From: Stagonosporopsis chrysanthemi
Taxonomy: Eukaryota > Ascomycota > Dothideomycetes > Pleosporales > Didymellaceae
DNA: 64,000 nucleotides
Direction: 5' to 3'
NCBI GenBank assembly: GCA_022560025.1
Contig: JAFISE010000118.1
Span: 1-64,000 of the forward strand
Below the pieces are notes generated by a model. It was not told the DNA's origin and did not search any database. It worked only from the letters and a program-made list of their open reading frames with translations. Below, in pieces: positions 55,192 to 64,000 of this stretch; the first letter of the stretch is position 1, and every line of letters starts with the position of its first letter. Made by a program: the position numbers and the translations under genes.

Positions 55192-56358
55192 ATTGCTTGC
55201 CGAGTGAATCCAAGCGGGACAAGACGACGACGGCGCGCAGGTCCTGACTATAAAACAGACTCTGACGAAGCACGATGCCACCACCGCCTGACCTTCCTCA
55301 ACGCTCATTTCAACACTTCAAAGTCTTCACCCTGCATCCTTCCCCTTCCCAGCACAAGGGAACGTCAACACGTCCTCCGCCCCGAAGCGGTCCGATCGAC
55401 CTGCCAAGCTGCCCCGCCAGGCATTCGTCTGGACCTAAGTCACGGTGGAGTTTGACATTGACAACGGCGCGGGACGAGACCTGCCACCCCGTCACAGCGA
55501 AGCACGCAAGACTCGGTGTGCCGCGCTTCCCGATCGAGCATCTGCGGAAATGCTCTCCGGGCGTATGTGATACGTAAGCCTTCTAATGTCGCTTCTCTTA
55601 AGGGCGCAGGCCTCCTTGCTAGGGCGATATGGAGATTTGGACACGGATGTGCGATACCGGTATTTGGGCGGTTTCTATTCGACGCGGGCTTCTCGATTGT
55701 GGGCACTTGCAGGCACGACACGCATCGTGGGATGTGCTGGTGGTGTTCGTCCAAGTTCTGTCCTGGCAGGGACCGGCCGCTGGCATGGATATGGCAGCCT
55801 CGAAACGTTGGCTTGAGAAGTGGATCTCGCAAGCCTGGCGTTGATGCGGGTTCTGGTGGCTTTGGAACACGAATACTATTCGCACCACAAGGATGCCATT
55901 GGCAGCACTTGTCCACTACTGTGTATTCAACAGCATACATACGTTGACGCCATTCGCGCCGCGCGCCTGTCGGCGGTACTTGGTGTACCTACATATCCCA
56001 ATCGCATGCCTGGCTTTCATCCTCCGAGCTCGTGCATCGCGCTACTCGGAGCTTTTACACAGGACCCACTCCGTCAGATGGCGATCGTCACCGACCGCCC
56101 CACCGCAACGCTCCGTTGTCGTGATTCGAACCTCATCCGGTGCTCGATCGTGGACGCTGCTTGCGCTTGAAACGCGTCTGCAGTCGAGGCGATGGCTGGC
56201 AAGCCGACAGCTGCGCCAGGGCTTCACACGGCCTGCGATGCCCTGCGGACGGTACGTGGATGATGCTGAGGATGGAGGGGTACAAAGCTGGAGGCGCCCC
56301 CGCGGTGCGATGATGGTATCGAGAGTGGTGTTGGGTTTGAGTTCTGTACTGCTGCAAC
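55192..56358. other. intergenic between divergent genes
   Basis: 1.17 kb upstream of both the minus-strand rhodopsin-domain gene and the plus-strand SDR gene. Overlapping 140-170-codon ORFs on both strands have no domain and are taken as chance. Confidence 0.45.
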
Positions 56359-56487
56359 ATGGGAGAATTCGTGGCTTCGGTGCCTGCAACAAATGCACTC
56401 CCGTCTGTATCCCCGCCGAGGGTCTTCGAGGGCAAGCTCGCCATCATCACCGGCGCATCGCGCAGTACGTATCTCCCCCCAATCTCA

Positions 56488-56538
<51 letters not shown>

Positions 56539-57382
56539 CCCCCCCCCCCCCCCCTCCCCCCCCCCCCCCCCCTCACACACTTCAGGCTTCGGCGCCGCCC
56601 TTGCAACGCACTTTGCCTCGCGCGGCGCAAATGTAGTCATCAACTACGCGTCCGCCTCGTCCGACGCCACCGCCCTCGCCCTCGCAACGCACCTCTCTCG
56701 CACCTACTCCATCACCGCCCTCCCCGTCCGCGCAGACCTCCTCGACCCCTCCTCGCCCGCGCACCTAATCGAAACAGCGCGCGCCTACTTCTCGCACCCC
56801 ACGCGCCCCTTCCGCATCGACATCCTCATCAACAACGCCGCAACCGTCAACGCGCAGCCGATCCACGACCTCTCGCTGCCCCTCTTCCAGCGCACCTTCG
56901 ACCTCAACGTGCGCGCCCCGGCTCTCCTCATCAAAGCCGCGTTCCCCCACCTCCCCCACGACCGCTCCGGCCGCATCGTCAACATCTCCTCCGCAACCAC
57001 GACGTGGGGCCTGATCGAGCAGACGGCGTACGCGGGCACAAAGGGCGCTCTGGAAGCCATGACGCGCGTGTGGGCGCGCGAGCTCGCCGAGCGCTGCACG
57101 GTCAACTGCGTCAGTCCCGGGCCGATGGATACGGGGCTGTTGAGTGGGCTGCCCGAGGCCCCGCGCGCGGCGCTGAGGCTGTACAATGCGCTTGTGCCGC
57201 TTGCGAGGGAGAGGGAGGGAGTGGATTCTCCGGAGATGTGTAGGTTGGCGGGGGAGATTGGGGGCAGGCCGGGGATGCTGGACGAGGTGGCGGGGGTGGT
57301 GGGCGTGGTGTGTTTGCGGGAGAGTGGGTGGATGACGGGGAATCAGGTCGGGGCTAGTGGGGGAGGGGCGTTTGTGAGATAG
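56359..57382 (+). CDS. short-chain dehydrogenase/reductase (classical SDR)
   Basis: Exon 1, 56359-56464, intron 56465-56585 (GTACGT...TTCAG), exon 2, 56586-57382; 300 residues in phase. The intron contains a poly-C tract of over 80 bases. The spliced junction recreates the cofactor-binding loop (GKLAIITGASRSFGAALATH; family TGxxxGxG, the middle Gly being Ser here). Further motifs: NNAATV (NNAG), the catalytic Ser in RIVNISSATTTWG, YAGTKGALEAM (Y-x-x-x-K), and SPGPMDTGLL after beta-6. It should be an NAD(P)(H)-dependent oxidoreductase of the 3-oxoacyl-ACP reductase-like type; substrate unknown. The sequence is GC-rich at third positions. Confidence 0.9.
56489..56572. repeat. poly-C tract within an intron
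   Basis: 84 bases of C broken only by a G at 56538 and a T at 56555, inside the single intron of the SDR gene. It makes the intron 121 bp rather than about 40-50 bp. Long C runs may be polymorphic in length or badly assembled. Confidence 0.95.
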
Positions 57383-57887
57383 GATGAGGGGGGAGTTGAG
57401 TATAGCAGGGTGACCATCACTGTCCCCTTTCCGTAGTCGTCCAACTCGAACTCTTGTCCGGCTGTGGCACCGGTGCAAATATTTGGAGGTCCTAGAACTG
57501 CACGTGAGCGAGATAGTGATGTGGATGGATGTGGGGTTTTGAGATGAGACAGTGGAAAGAGGTTTGATTAATTGATTGTGGCTGGACTGCTTCTTTTGCC
57601 CTCTGCGTTTGCCAGGTTGTAGACGTTTGACGCTTGGGGGGGACGGCCTTTTTTTTTTTTTTTTTTTTTTTTTGCTCGGGCTGCGGAGAGCTGGTAGTTG
57701 CCTGTGGGTGCTCCACCATGGCTTGATCGATGAGGATGTGACGACACGAGCCCTCACGACGCGAGAGCATGTGGCGGGTGCGATGCGCTGAGCAAGACCC
57801 ATTGAGGAGGATATAGGACGGAGAACAAAAGTCGCTACTGGACTAGTTGGCCAACGCCATGCAATGCTATCAACACGACTCACTACG
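57383..57887. terminator. shared 3' region of convergent SDR and EMC4 genes
   Basis: A 505-bp gap between the convergent SDR (plus) and EMC4 (minus) genes. It contains a run of 25 T (57649-57673), which is an A-run in the EMC4 sense, and little else. Both transcripts probably end here. Confidence 0.45.
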
Positions 57888-58489
57888 TCACAACCATTCC
57901 TTGGGCACGGCTCGCTCCGACCAGGTCCTCTCGCCCTCCCAGGCCAGCCAATCGGACCGCGTCGTCGGCAGCAGCCCCATGGCGTTGACCTTCCAGATAC
58001 CCAGCGCCAACATGAGCAGGTTGGTGAGTATGTAGACGACCTTGACGCCCAGCAGGCGGCCGGCGGTGCCCGGCGTCTCGAAGGGAGCAAAGGTGCGCTG
58101 GATGCCGAGGGCGGCCATGACGGGTGTCTTGAACAGGGTGAAGACCATGAAGATGGAGAAGATCTGGAGCGAGTTGCCGGTCATGTACATGCCTAGTGCA
58201 GCGGTCAGTGTGCTGGGGCGCGGCGCGCGGCGGGCGGCGACGCACCAAAGGCGTTCATGGGCAGCTGCTTGGCGGGGGCGATGGCCACCTCCCAGGCCTT
58301 CTTCATCTTGAGCGTGTCCATCTCCGCGGGCGTCGGCGGTACGCGCGTCTTCTTGGAGGAGAGGGCGCGCTCCTTGCGGGTCATGGCCGCGGTGTAGCCC
58401 GGCGGGTCGGCCAGCGATGGGTTCTTGGGCGCGGGGGCAGGCGTCGAGTTGAGGTCGACGACCCATTGCGGGGGCGGCGGGGCGGCCAT
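57888..58489 (-). CDS. EMC4: ER membrane protein complex subunit 4
   Basis: Exon 1, 58489-58246, a 53-bp intron (GTGCGT...CACTAG), exon 2, 58192-57888; 182 residues. The Pro/Ala-rich N-terminus (MAAPPPPQWVVDLNSTPAPA) precedes the conserved core: KKAWEVAIAPAKQLPMNAFG, MYMTGNSLQIFSIFMVFTLF, TPVMAALGIQRTFAPFE, then a second hydrophobic segment VYILTNLLMLALGIWKVNAM and LLPTTRSDWLAWE. This is the EMC4 (DUF1077/TMEM85) family at its usual length. The EMC inserts tail-anchored and some multipass proteins into the ER membrane. It is transcribed divergently from the AP beta-adaptin gene, with 497 bp between start codons. Confidence 0.95.
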
Positions 58490-58986
58490 GGCGGGGTGCT
58501 GGCGGGGTGCTGGCGGCGCGCGGGGCGGGATGCAGTGCGGCGGTCTGATGCGGTCTGATGCGGTCGTGATGCGGTCGTGGTGCGGTTGTGGGCGTGGGCG
58601 GGCGTGGTGTGGGCAGCGGTGCTGGACGCTTACCTAGCAAACGGCCGTGCGCTTCCCCGAACAGCTCCGCAAAACACCCTGGCCGCGCCGCCGTCTTCAC
58701 CCTGAACGGACCGCGAACGACTGCGACAGCCCGCAGCATCCCCGCACACCGCAGCATCCCCCCCGCGAGACCCGGCGACACCGTCCACGACACCGCGCTC
58801 GACACCGCACTCGACTCCCTCGCACACGCACCGCGCGCACCGCCGCCCACCAGAGCCCCGCACGACCTCGAGGGCGCCGCGAGGGGCGCTAGAGCGGCAG
58901 GCGAGGGGAGCTGTCTTGGGCGTGAGACGGCCAGGCACATGCACAGAGGGACCGCCGCGCGGGCGCATTCGTGAGAGCCAGCCACC
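58490..58986. promoter_or_regulatory. bidirectional promoter EMC4 / AP beta-adaptin
   Basis: 497 bp, GC-rich, between the divergent start codons. It contains repeated TGCGGT(C/T) words around 58538-58570 (GATGCGGTCTGATGCGGTC and related), which could be factor sites. ORFs crossing it are GC-driven and not accepted as genes. Confidence 0.55.
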
Positions 58987-61317
58987 ATGAGCCAGGGCGG
59001 CCAAGATGCGAAGCTCTTTGCGAGGGTACGTCCGCCCTCTCGCCCCCGTCCCCGTTCCCGTCCCCGTTCCCGTTCCCGTTCCACTCCCCATGCGCCGCCG
59101 TCATGATCATGTCCATGCCCATGCCCCCGCCTGACAGCACCCCCCCAGGGCAAAGTAGCGGAGCTGCGCCTCGAGCTCAACAGCGGCGGCAAGAAGGACA
59201 AGAACTTCGCCGCCAAGAAGACAACCCTCAAGAAGATCGTCGCCAACATGACCATGAGCAACAACGACATGGTCGCCCTGTTCCCGGACATTGTCGGCTG
59301 CATGCACATCCCCAGCCTGGAGATCAAGAAGATGTGCTTCCTGTACCTGGTCAACTACGCCCGTGCAAAGCCCGACATCGCCCTCAAGGCCCTGCCCATC
59401 ATCCAGGAGGACATGCACGACAACAACCCGCTGGTGCGTGCCCTGGCCCTGCGCACCATGTCGTACGTCCACGTCCGCGAGTACGTCGAGGCCACCGTCC
59501 CGCACCTGAAGAACCTGCTGCGCGACACGGACCCCTACGTGCGCAAGACGGCCGCCTTCTGCGTCGCCAAGCTGTACGACCACGACCGCCAGCTCGTCGA
59601 GGCCTCGGACCTGATCGACAAGCTCAACGGCATGCTGCGCGACGAGAACCCCACCGTCGTCTCGAGCGCCCTGGCCGGCCTGATGGACATCTGGGAGCGC
59701 AGCGAGAACATCAAGCTGACCATCGACTACGCGAGCGCCTCCAAGATCGTCTCCATCCTCGCCGACTGCTCCGAGTGGGGGCAGACGTACATTATGGAGG
59801 CCCTGATGAACTACGTGCCCCAGGACTCGTCCGAGGCTGCCTTGCTGGCCGAGCGCATCTCCCCGCGCCTGTCGCACTCCAACTCGGCCGTCGTGCTCAC
59901 CTGCATTCGCGTCATCCTCTACCTGATGAACTACATTGCAGACCAAAAGGTCGTTGCATCCTTGTGCAACAAGCTCTCCCCACCGCTGGTCACCCTCCTC
60001 TCCAAAGGCCCGGAGATCCAGTACCTGGCCCTCCGCAACGCGCTCCTCATCCTGCAGCGCCGCCCCGAAGTCCTGCGCAACGACATCCGCGTCTTCTTCT
60101 GCAAGTACAACGACCCCATCTACGTCAAGGTCACCAAGCTCGAGCTCATCTTCATGCTGGCCACGGAGAAGAACATCAAGGAGGTCTTGACAGAGCTGGC
60201 AGAGTGCGTCCCTCCCCCATCGTTGTCATGAATCGAGTGCTAACCAGCCAGATACGCCACGGAAATCGACGTCGACTTTGTCCGCAAGTCGGTCCGCGCC
60301 ATCGGCAAGCTGGCCATCAAGATCGCTCCCGCGGCGCAGCTGTGCATCAGCACGCTCCTCTCGCTCGTCAGCACAAAAGTCTCGTACATTGTGCAAGAGG
60401 CCACCGTCGTCATCCGCAACATCTTCCGCAAATACCCCAACCAGTACGAGTCCATCATCTCGACCCTCTGCGAGAACCTCGACTCGCTCGACGAGCCCGA
60501 AGCCAAAGCCGCCATGATCTGGGTCATTGGCCAGTACGCCGACCGCATCGAAGACTCGGACGTGCTGCTCGAAGACTTCCTCGACACCTTCCAGGAAGAA
60601 ACACACGAAGTCCAGCTCGCCCTCCTCACCGCCACGGTGAAACTCTTCATCCAGCGCCCAACGCGCGGCTCCGCCCTCGTCCCCAAGGTCCTCAAATGGG
60701 CCACGGAAGAAACCGACAACCCAGACCTGCGCGACAGGGGCTACATGTACTGGCGGCTCCTCTCCTCGGCGCCCGAAGAAGCCAAGAAGGTCGTCATGGG
60801 CACCAAACCCGCCATCACCGCCGAGGAATCCGAGAAACTCGACCCAGCCACCCTCGAGGAAATGTGCCTCAACGTCGGCACCCTCGCCACCGTCTACCTC
60901 AAGCCCGTCAACGCCGTGTTCCGCACCGCCCGCCCCCGCCGCCTCGTCGACTCCCCCGCCCTGCAGCGCCACGAGCTGCCCACCGTCAAAGCCGCACAGC
61001 TGGCCCGCGACCGCGCCGCCGCCGACCGCGCGCTGAATGGCGGCGCCGACGACATCAACAACTTCAACAACACAAACCCCGCCAACGGCTCCCTCTCCCC
61101 CACAAACGGCATGTCCGCCGCCGTCAGCGACGCAGACATGTACTTCGCCAGCGTCGGCCGCCAGAGTACCTTTGGCGGCTCGCCCATTGCAGACGACCAC
61201 CACCACCACCATGCCGGCGTCGGCGGCGGCGGCGGTGGTTGGGTCGTCAACCAGAACGCCCCGCAGGCGCTGGGCATGGGTCCTGTGGGGGCGGATGGGG
61301 GGGATTTGTTGTTGTGA
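58987..61317 (+). CDS. clathrin adaptor complex beta subunit (AP-1/AP-2 beta-adaptin)
   Basis: Exons 58987-59025, 59149-60203 and 60252-61317; 719 residues. The start MSQGGQDAKLFARGKVAELR continues into the alpha-solenoid trunk (KKIVANMTMSNNDMVALFPD, IPSLEIKKMCFLYLVNYARA, DPYVRKTAAFCVAKLYDHDR, IRVILYLMNYIADQK, YIVQEATVVIRNIFRKYPNQ, AKAAMIWVIGQYADRIEDSD). Trunk repeats fill residues 1-590. The remaining 130 residues are a hinge with Asn/Gly/Ala-rich sequence and a His run (HHHHH), and no C-terminal ear domain is present, as usual in fungi. The protein binds cargo dileucine motifs with its sigma partner and recruits clathrin at the trans-Golgi/endosome (AP-1) or plasma membrane (AP-2). I cannot settle which complex from sequence alone. 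Confidence 0.95.
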
Positions 61318-62212
61318 GGTGGGAAGATAGTGGGGGTGTTGAGGGGGGTAATGAGGGGGGTGATTGAGGAAAGGGGGGTGTATATTAGGTTTGATGTGTT
61401 GTGTTGTGCATGGATGGATATGTTGTGTAGGGTTTCAGTGGTCAATAGTCAATGGATTGGATGTAACACTCGACTCTTGGTGTCTTTTGTCTGGAGATTC
61501 TCACGCGCATAGAGCCGTCAAGCAGGTGATATCATCGGCGTCCCCGTACAAACTCCCTCCCTCCCTCACTCCCCAACAAGCCCTGCAGCGCCACCCATAC
61601 GCAGCCTCCCCATCTACCCCCACCCCCTTGGCTAGGGAAAGGCGCCAATAGGATAGGGGCAGACGAGGTCTACTTTTCACTCGCTTTTATGGAACTTCGC
61701 GGTTTCCGATCTTTTATGTACATGGGAAGTCGCCAATATGAAGAGGCTCAGTCGTGAGCCTGGCGCTTGTGCGGAGCGGCTAATATGGCGATGCAGGGCG
61801 CAGCTCCCGGCGCGTAGCGGTGCAGGAGACTCTGTGACGTTTCGAGTATCATGACAGTACGCTGTTGGGTCTGCGTTGGCGCTTCGGTGTCGTCCAGACG
61901 TGATGGAGAGAGAGAGCCTGTCTCAACGTCGTTGGACTCTCGCGCCGCCATGTATGGATTTGGGAAAGCGCAGAGCGACTCGGAAAGCGTGTTCCGAGTG
62001 GCATTGCGTCGCCGTGGCCGCCTGGCATCGCCGCCTTCTCTGGGCTTCTTGCTACTTCTCTCACGTTAGCAATCAGCTTTGCGTTTATAACACACTCCGT
62101 TGGTCGCCTGTCCGCTCTTCTGCTCGGCTTTTTTTTTGTAGACATAGACGCACGTTGGACATAGACGGCTCATCCATCGCATATCTGGCCAGCACAGCAT
62201 TTCCGAGACAAC
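61318..62212. other. intergenic between two plus-strand genes
   Basis: 895 bp: 3' UTR of the adaptin gene (G/T-rich, 61320-61450) and the promoter of the AN1 gene. A T-run at about 62130-62140 precedes the ATG at 62213. Nothing else recognised. Confidence 0.5.
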
Positions 62213-63154
62213 ATGGCAACTGGGGACGTCGAGAACATTGGCAGGCACTGCCAGATGGAGTACTGTGGCAAGCTTGACTTCCTGCCATTCCCTTGCGGGA
62301 GCTGTGACAAGTACTATTGTCTGGATCACCGAACAGAGTATGCGCACAAATGCTCGAACCCCGGCGGAGCTGCAAAGAAAGCTGCTGAGAAGAAGAGAAA
62401 AGAGGAAGAGAAAGCAAAACTCCCCACAGTGGCCAGCACAACATGGCAAGGCAAGCCAAACCTCCTGAGAGCCGAAGGCCCCTGCTCGAAATCCTCGTGC
62501 AAAACCCGCATCGACGGCCAAACCCGCAACGAGGGCGTCAGCTGCCCGCGTTGCAACCGGCGATACTGCATGGCGCACCGCCACGAAGAACAGCACGACT
62601 GCAAGACCCTCTCGCCCATCGGCGCACGCCCCTCCACCGTACAACAGCGCACGCAGTCAGCGCTCTCGCGCCTCAAACTCTGGGCGGAGAACAAGCGCAA
62701 CGAAGACGAGAAGCGGCGCGCGGCCCCCAAGAAATCCGGCTTCCTCGGGTTAGGCAAGAGCTCCAATTCCAACGCCGCCGTCTCGGCGCAAGCCGAGCTC
62801 AACGCGCTCAAGCGCGCCGCAAAAGGCGACGCCAAAGTGCCCCCCGAGAAGCGCATCTACCTGCACGTCGAGGCGTCGAGCGACACCACCAAAGCCAAGT
62901 TCCCGACGGGCAAGTTCTTCTACAGCAGCGACGCCAGCGTGGGCCGCGTGCTGGACATGGCCGCCAAGGCGCTGATGGTCGAGAACGTGAACAACCGGAG
63001 CGAGCGCGAGGAGGACAAGCTGCGCGTGTTCCACGTCGAGGGCGGGCGGCTGCTGAAGTTTAGTGAGAAGATTGGGGATGCGGCCCAGAATGGGAATATG
63101 ATTGTGTTGCTGAGGGGGGTTGGGGATGGGGAGCCGGATCTTATTGATCTGTGA
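62213..63154 (+). CDS. AN1-type zinc finger protein with ubiquitin-like tail (Cuz1-like)
   Basis: A single exon of 313 codons. Two AN1 zinc fingers: residues 13-47 (CQMEYCGKLDFLPFPCGSCD, then YYCLDHRTEYAHKC) and about 91-131 (CSKSSCKTRIDGQTRNEGVS, then CPRCNRRYCMAHRHEEQHDC), each with the C-x4-C...C-x2-C...C-x4-H...H-x-C pattern. An alanine/lysine helix joins them. The C-terminal 100 residues (RIYLHVEASSDTTKAKFPTG, VGRVLDMAAKALMVENVNNR, GRLLKFSEKIGDAAQNGNMI) form a ubiquitin-like domain, as in yeast Cuz1. Cuz1 links Cdc48 and the proteasome and helps cells survive arsenite; that role is inferred by family. The domain order and length agree with fungal orthologues. Confidence 0.92.
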   Translation: MATGDVENIGRHCQMEYCGKLDFLPFPCGSCDKYYCLDHRTEYAHKCSNPGGAAKKAAEKKRKEEEKAKLPTVASTTWQGKPNLLRAEGPCSKSSCKTRIDGQTRNEGVSCPRCNRRYCMAHRHEEQHDCKTLSPIGARPSTVQQRTQSALSRLKLWAENKRNEDEKRRAAPKKSGFLGLGKSSNSNAAVSAQAELNALKRAAKGDAKVPPEKRIYLHVEASSDTTKAKFPTGKFFYSSDASVGRVLDMAAKALMVENVNNRSEREEDKLRVFHVEGGRLLKFSEKIGDAAQNGNMIVLLRGVGDGEPDLIDL

Positions 63155-64000
63155 GGTGCGAGGGGGGAGGTGTAGGGTGGTGTAGTGTGTGGCATAGCGC
63201 AGGCGTAGTGTAAGGCGTAGAGGGGCGCGTTTCGTAGAATAAGATACCCATTTCGTTACGAGTATCGCCGTGGCCTTGTTATGTGTATGGTGCTCACGAT
63301 CGCTATCCTGTCCTATCCTATCCTTCCTGCACGCCCACCATCAGCCTCATTACACGCAGTCTCGACGTTGCGTTGCGTTGCCTTGCGTTGTGCTGGAACC
63401 CCCCGTTCACACGCCAATACCCCCCACCACCCACCACACAACCCCCAGACAACTTCAACGACTCCAAAAACTGCGAGACCTCAATCTCCACCCCAAATCC
63501 CGCGTGCTGCCGTGTCGAGCACTTCGAACACCAGCGGCCACCTGCGGGCTCGAAAGCTCCTTCCTCCCCCTCAGAACCGGTGGAGATGAAAAACCGGTGA
63601 AAAGAACCAGTAGGGGGGGAAAAAGAAAAAAAAATAACCAGTGAAGAAGACCACGAAAACTCCTACGCCGCGAGAGACACGGAACTAGCTCCCTGAACGC
63701 CTGTGCTGAAAGGATTGCGGAACGGTGGTTGTAAGAGTGTTGCTTCTGGACGTGTCCGGACTGATGCCGTGCACTGCAACGGCAGAGGGGCGTCGCTGTT
63801 GGGCGCGGCGTGCACGCTGGACGTCTCGGCTACGCTGGTGCAGCCGGCCAGCACAACGTGGTGCGCAGTGGCGTCAGCGCAATCCATCCCGTGGGGCGGC
63901 GCACGCCGGTCGTGCTGTCAGCAGGACACTGCTGGAGGACTACGGCGCGTCAGGTGCTGGCGGCGCGGTTGCTGCAGCGCAGGCTGTGGATGCTGCTGTC
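63155..64000. other. window edge, no gene assigned
   Basis: 63280-63660 is C-rich, low in coding sense. 63663-64000 has GC-rich frames open on both strands; the minus strand could hold the 3' end of a gene running into the next window, but no domain is recognisable. Confidence 0.4.

Noticed and set aside
55440..55947. Overlapping 140-170-codon ORFs on both strands upstream of the SDR gene
   Set aside because: Complementary open frames in GC-rich intergenic DNA, no domain and no conserved motif.
58971..61367. 798-codon plus-strand ORF in another frame of the adaptin gene
   Set aside because: Shadow frame produced by GC-rich third positions; Arg/Pro/His-rich and crossing the true introns.

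Overview
The window looks like nuclear DNA of a filamentous ascomycete (Pezizomycotina; Dothideomycetes/Pleosporales is my guess from protein style, not shown). The evidence is short GT-AG introns of about 48-60 bp with CTAAC/CTGAT-like branch sites, intact eS17, EMC4, AP beta-adaptin and AN1 zinc-finger genes, fungal-only families (LAP2-type M28 aminopeptidase, rhodopsin-domain membrane protein, two-exon SDR, DHA1 MFS, GFA proteins), and many eroded pseudogenes.

Layout. 1-2.9 kb: a 97-base poly-G run, pyrimidine-rich DNA and a GTA microsatellite, no gene. 2.9-6.0 kb: a broken ankyrin-repeat gene with one frameshift and two in-frame stops. 6.0-10.3 kb: nothing convincing. 10.3-12.0 kb: a conserved disordered/coiled-coil protein. 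12-14 kb: decayed DNA with a HET-like fragment. 14.2-15.8 kb: secreted leucine aminopeptidase. 16.4-18.3 kb: an unrecognised, possibly frameshifted gene. 18.7-21.0 kb: relics (DHA2-type MFS pseudogene, solo LTR, ankyrin pseudogene). 22.5-35.5 kb: mostly intact genes (Ca2+/H+ exchanger, eS17, single-pass membrane protein, an unrecognised 435-aa protein, F-box-like protein, DHA1 MFS transporter). 36-48.5 kb: an accessory region with a tRNA-like relic, four members of one unusual gene family, a patchwork of host-gene fragments and a 21-bp minisatellite. 50-63 kb: housekeeping-like block (GFA protein, apparently dead metallophosphoesterase, rhodopsin-domain protein, SDR with a poly-C intron, EMC4 diverging from AP beta-adaptin, AN1/ubiquitin-like protein).

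The most interesting content is a local family of four genes (37.3-45.9 kb). They share a histidine in an H-T/S/H-V-L context followed by an aspartate in a DPT-x-x-Q/K-Y-G-like motif, usually with a cysteine upstream, and two have a MYND-like zinc-binding N-terminus. The pattern recalls the Cys-His-Asp triad of transglutaminase/papain-like folds. Only one member is uninterrupted; the others carry a stop or a frameshift. One member has a solo LTR, with 5-bp target-site duplications, inside an intron that would otherwise be 51 bp. A second copy of that LTR lies at 20.1 kb. Exon coordinates were derived by hand from splice signals and reading phase.
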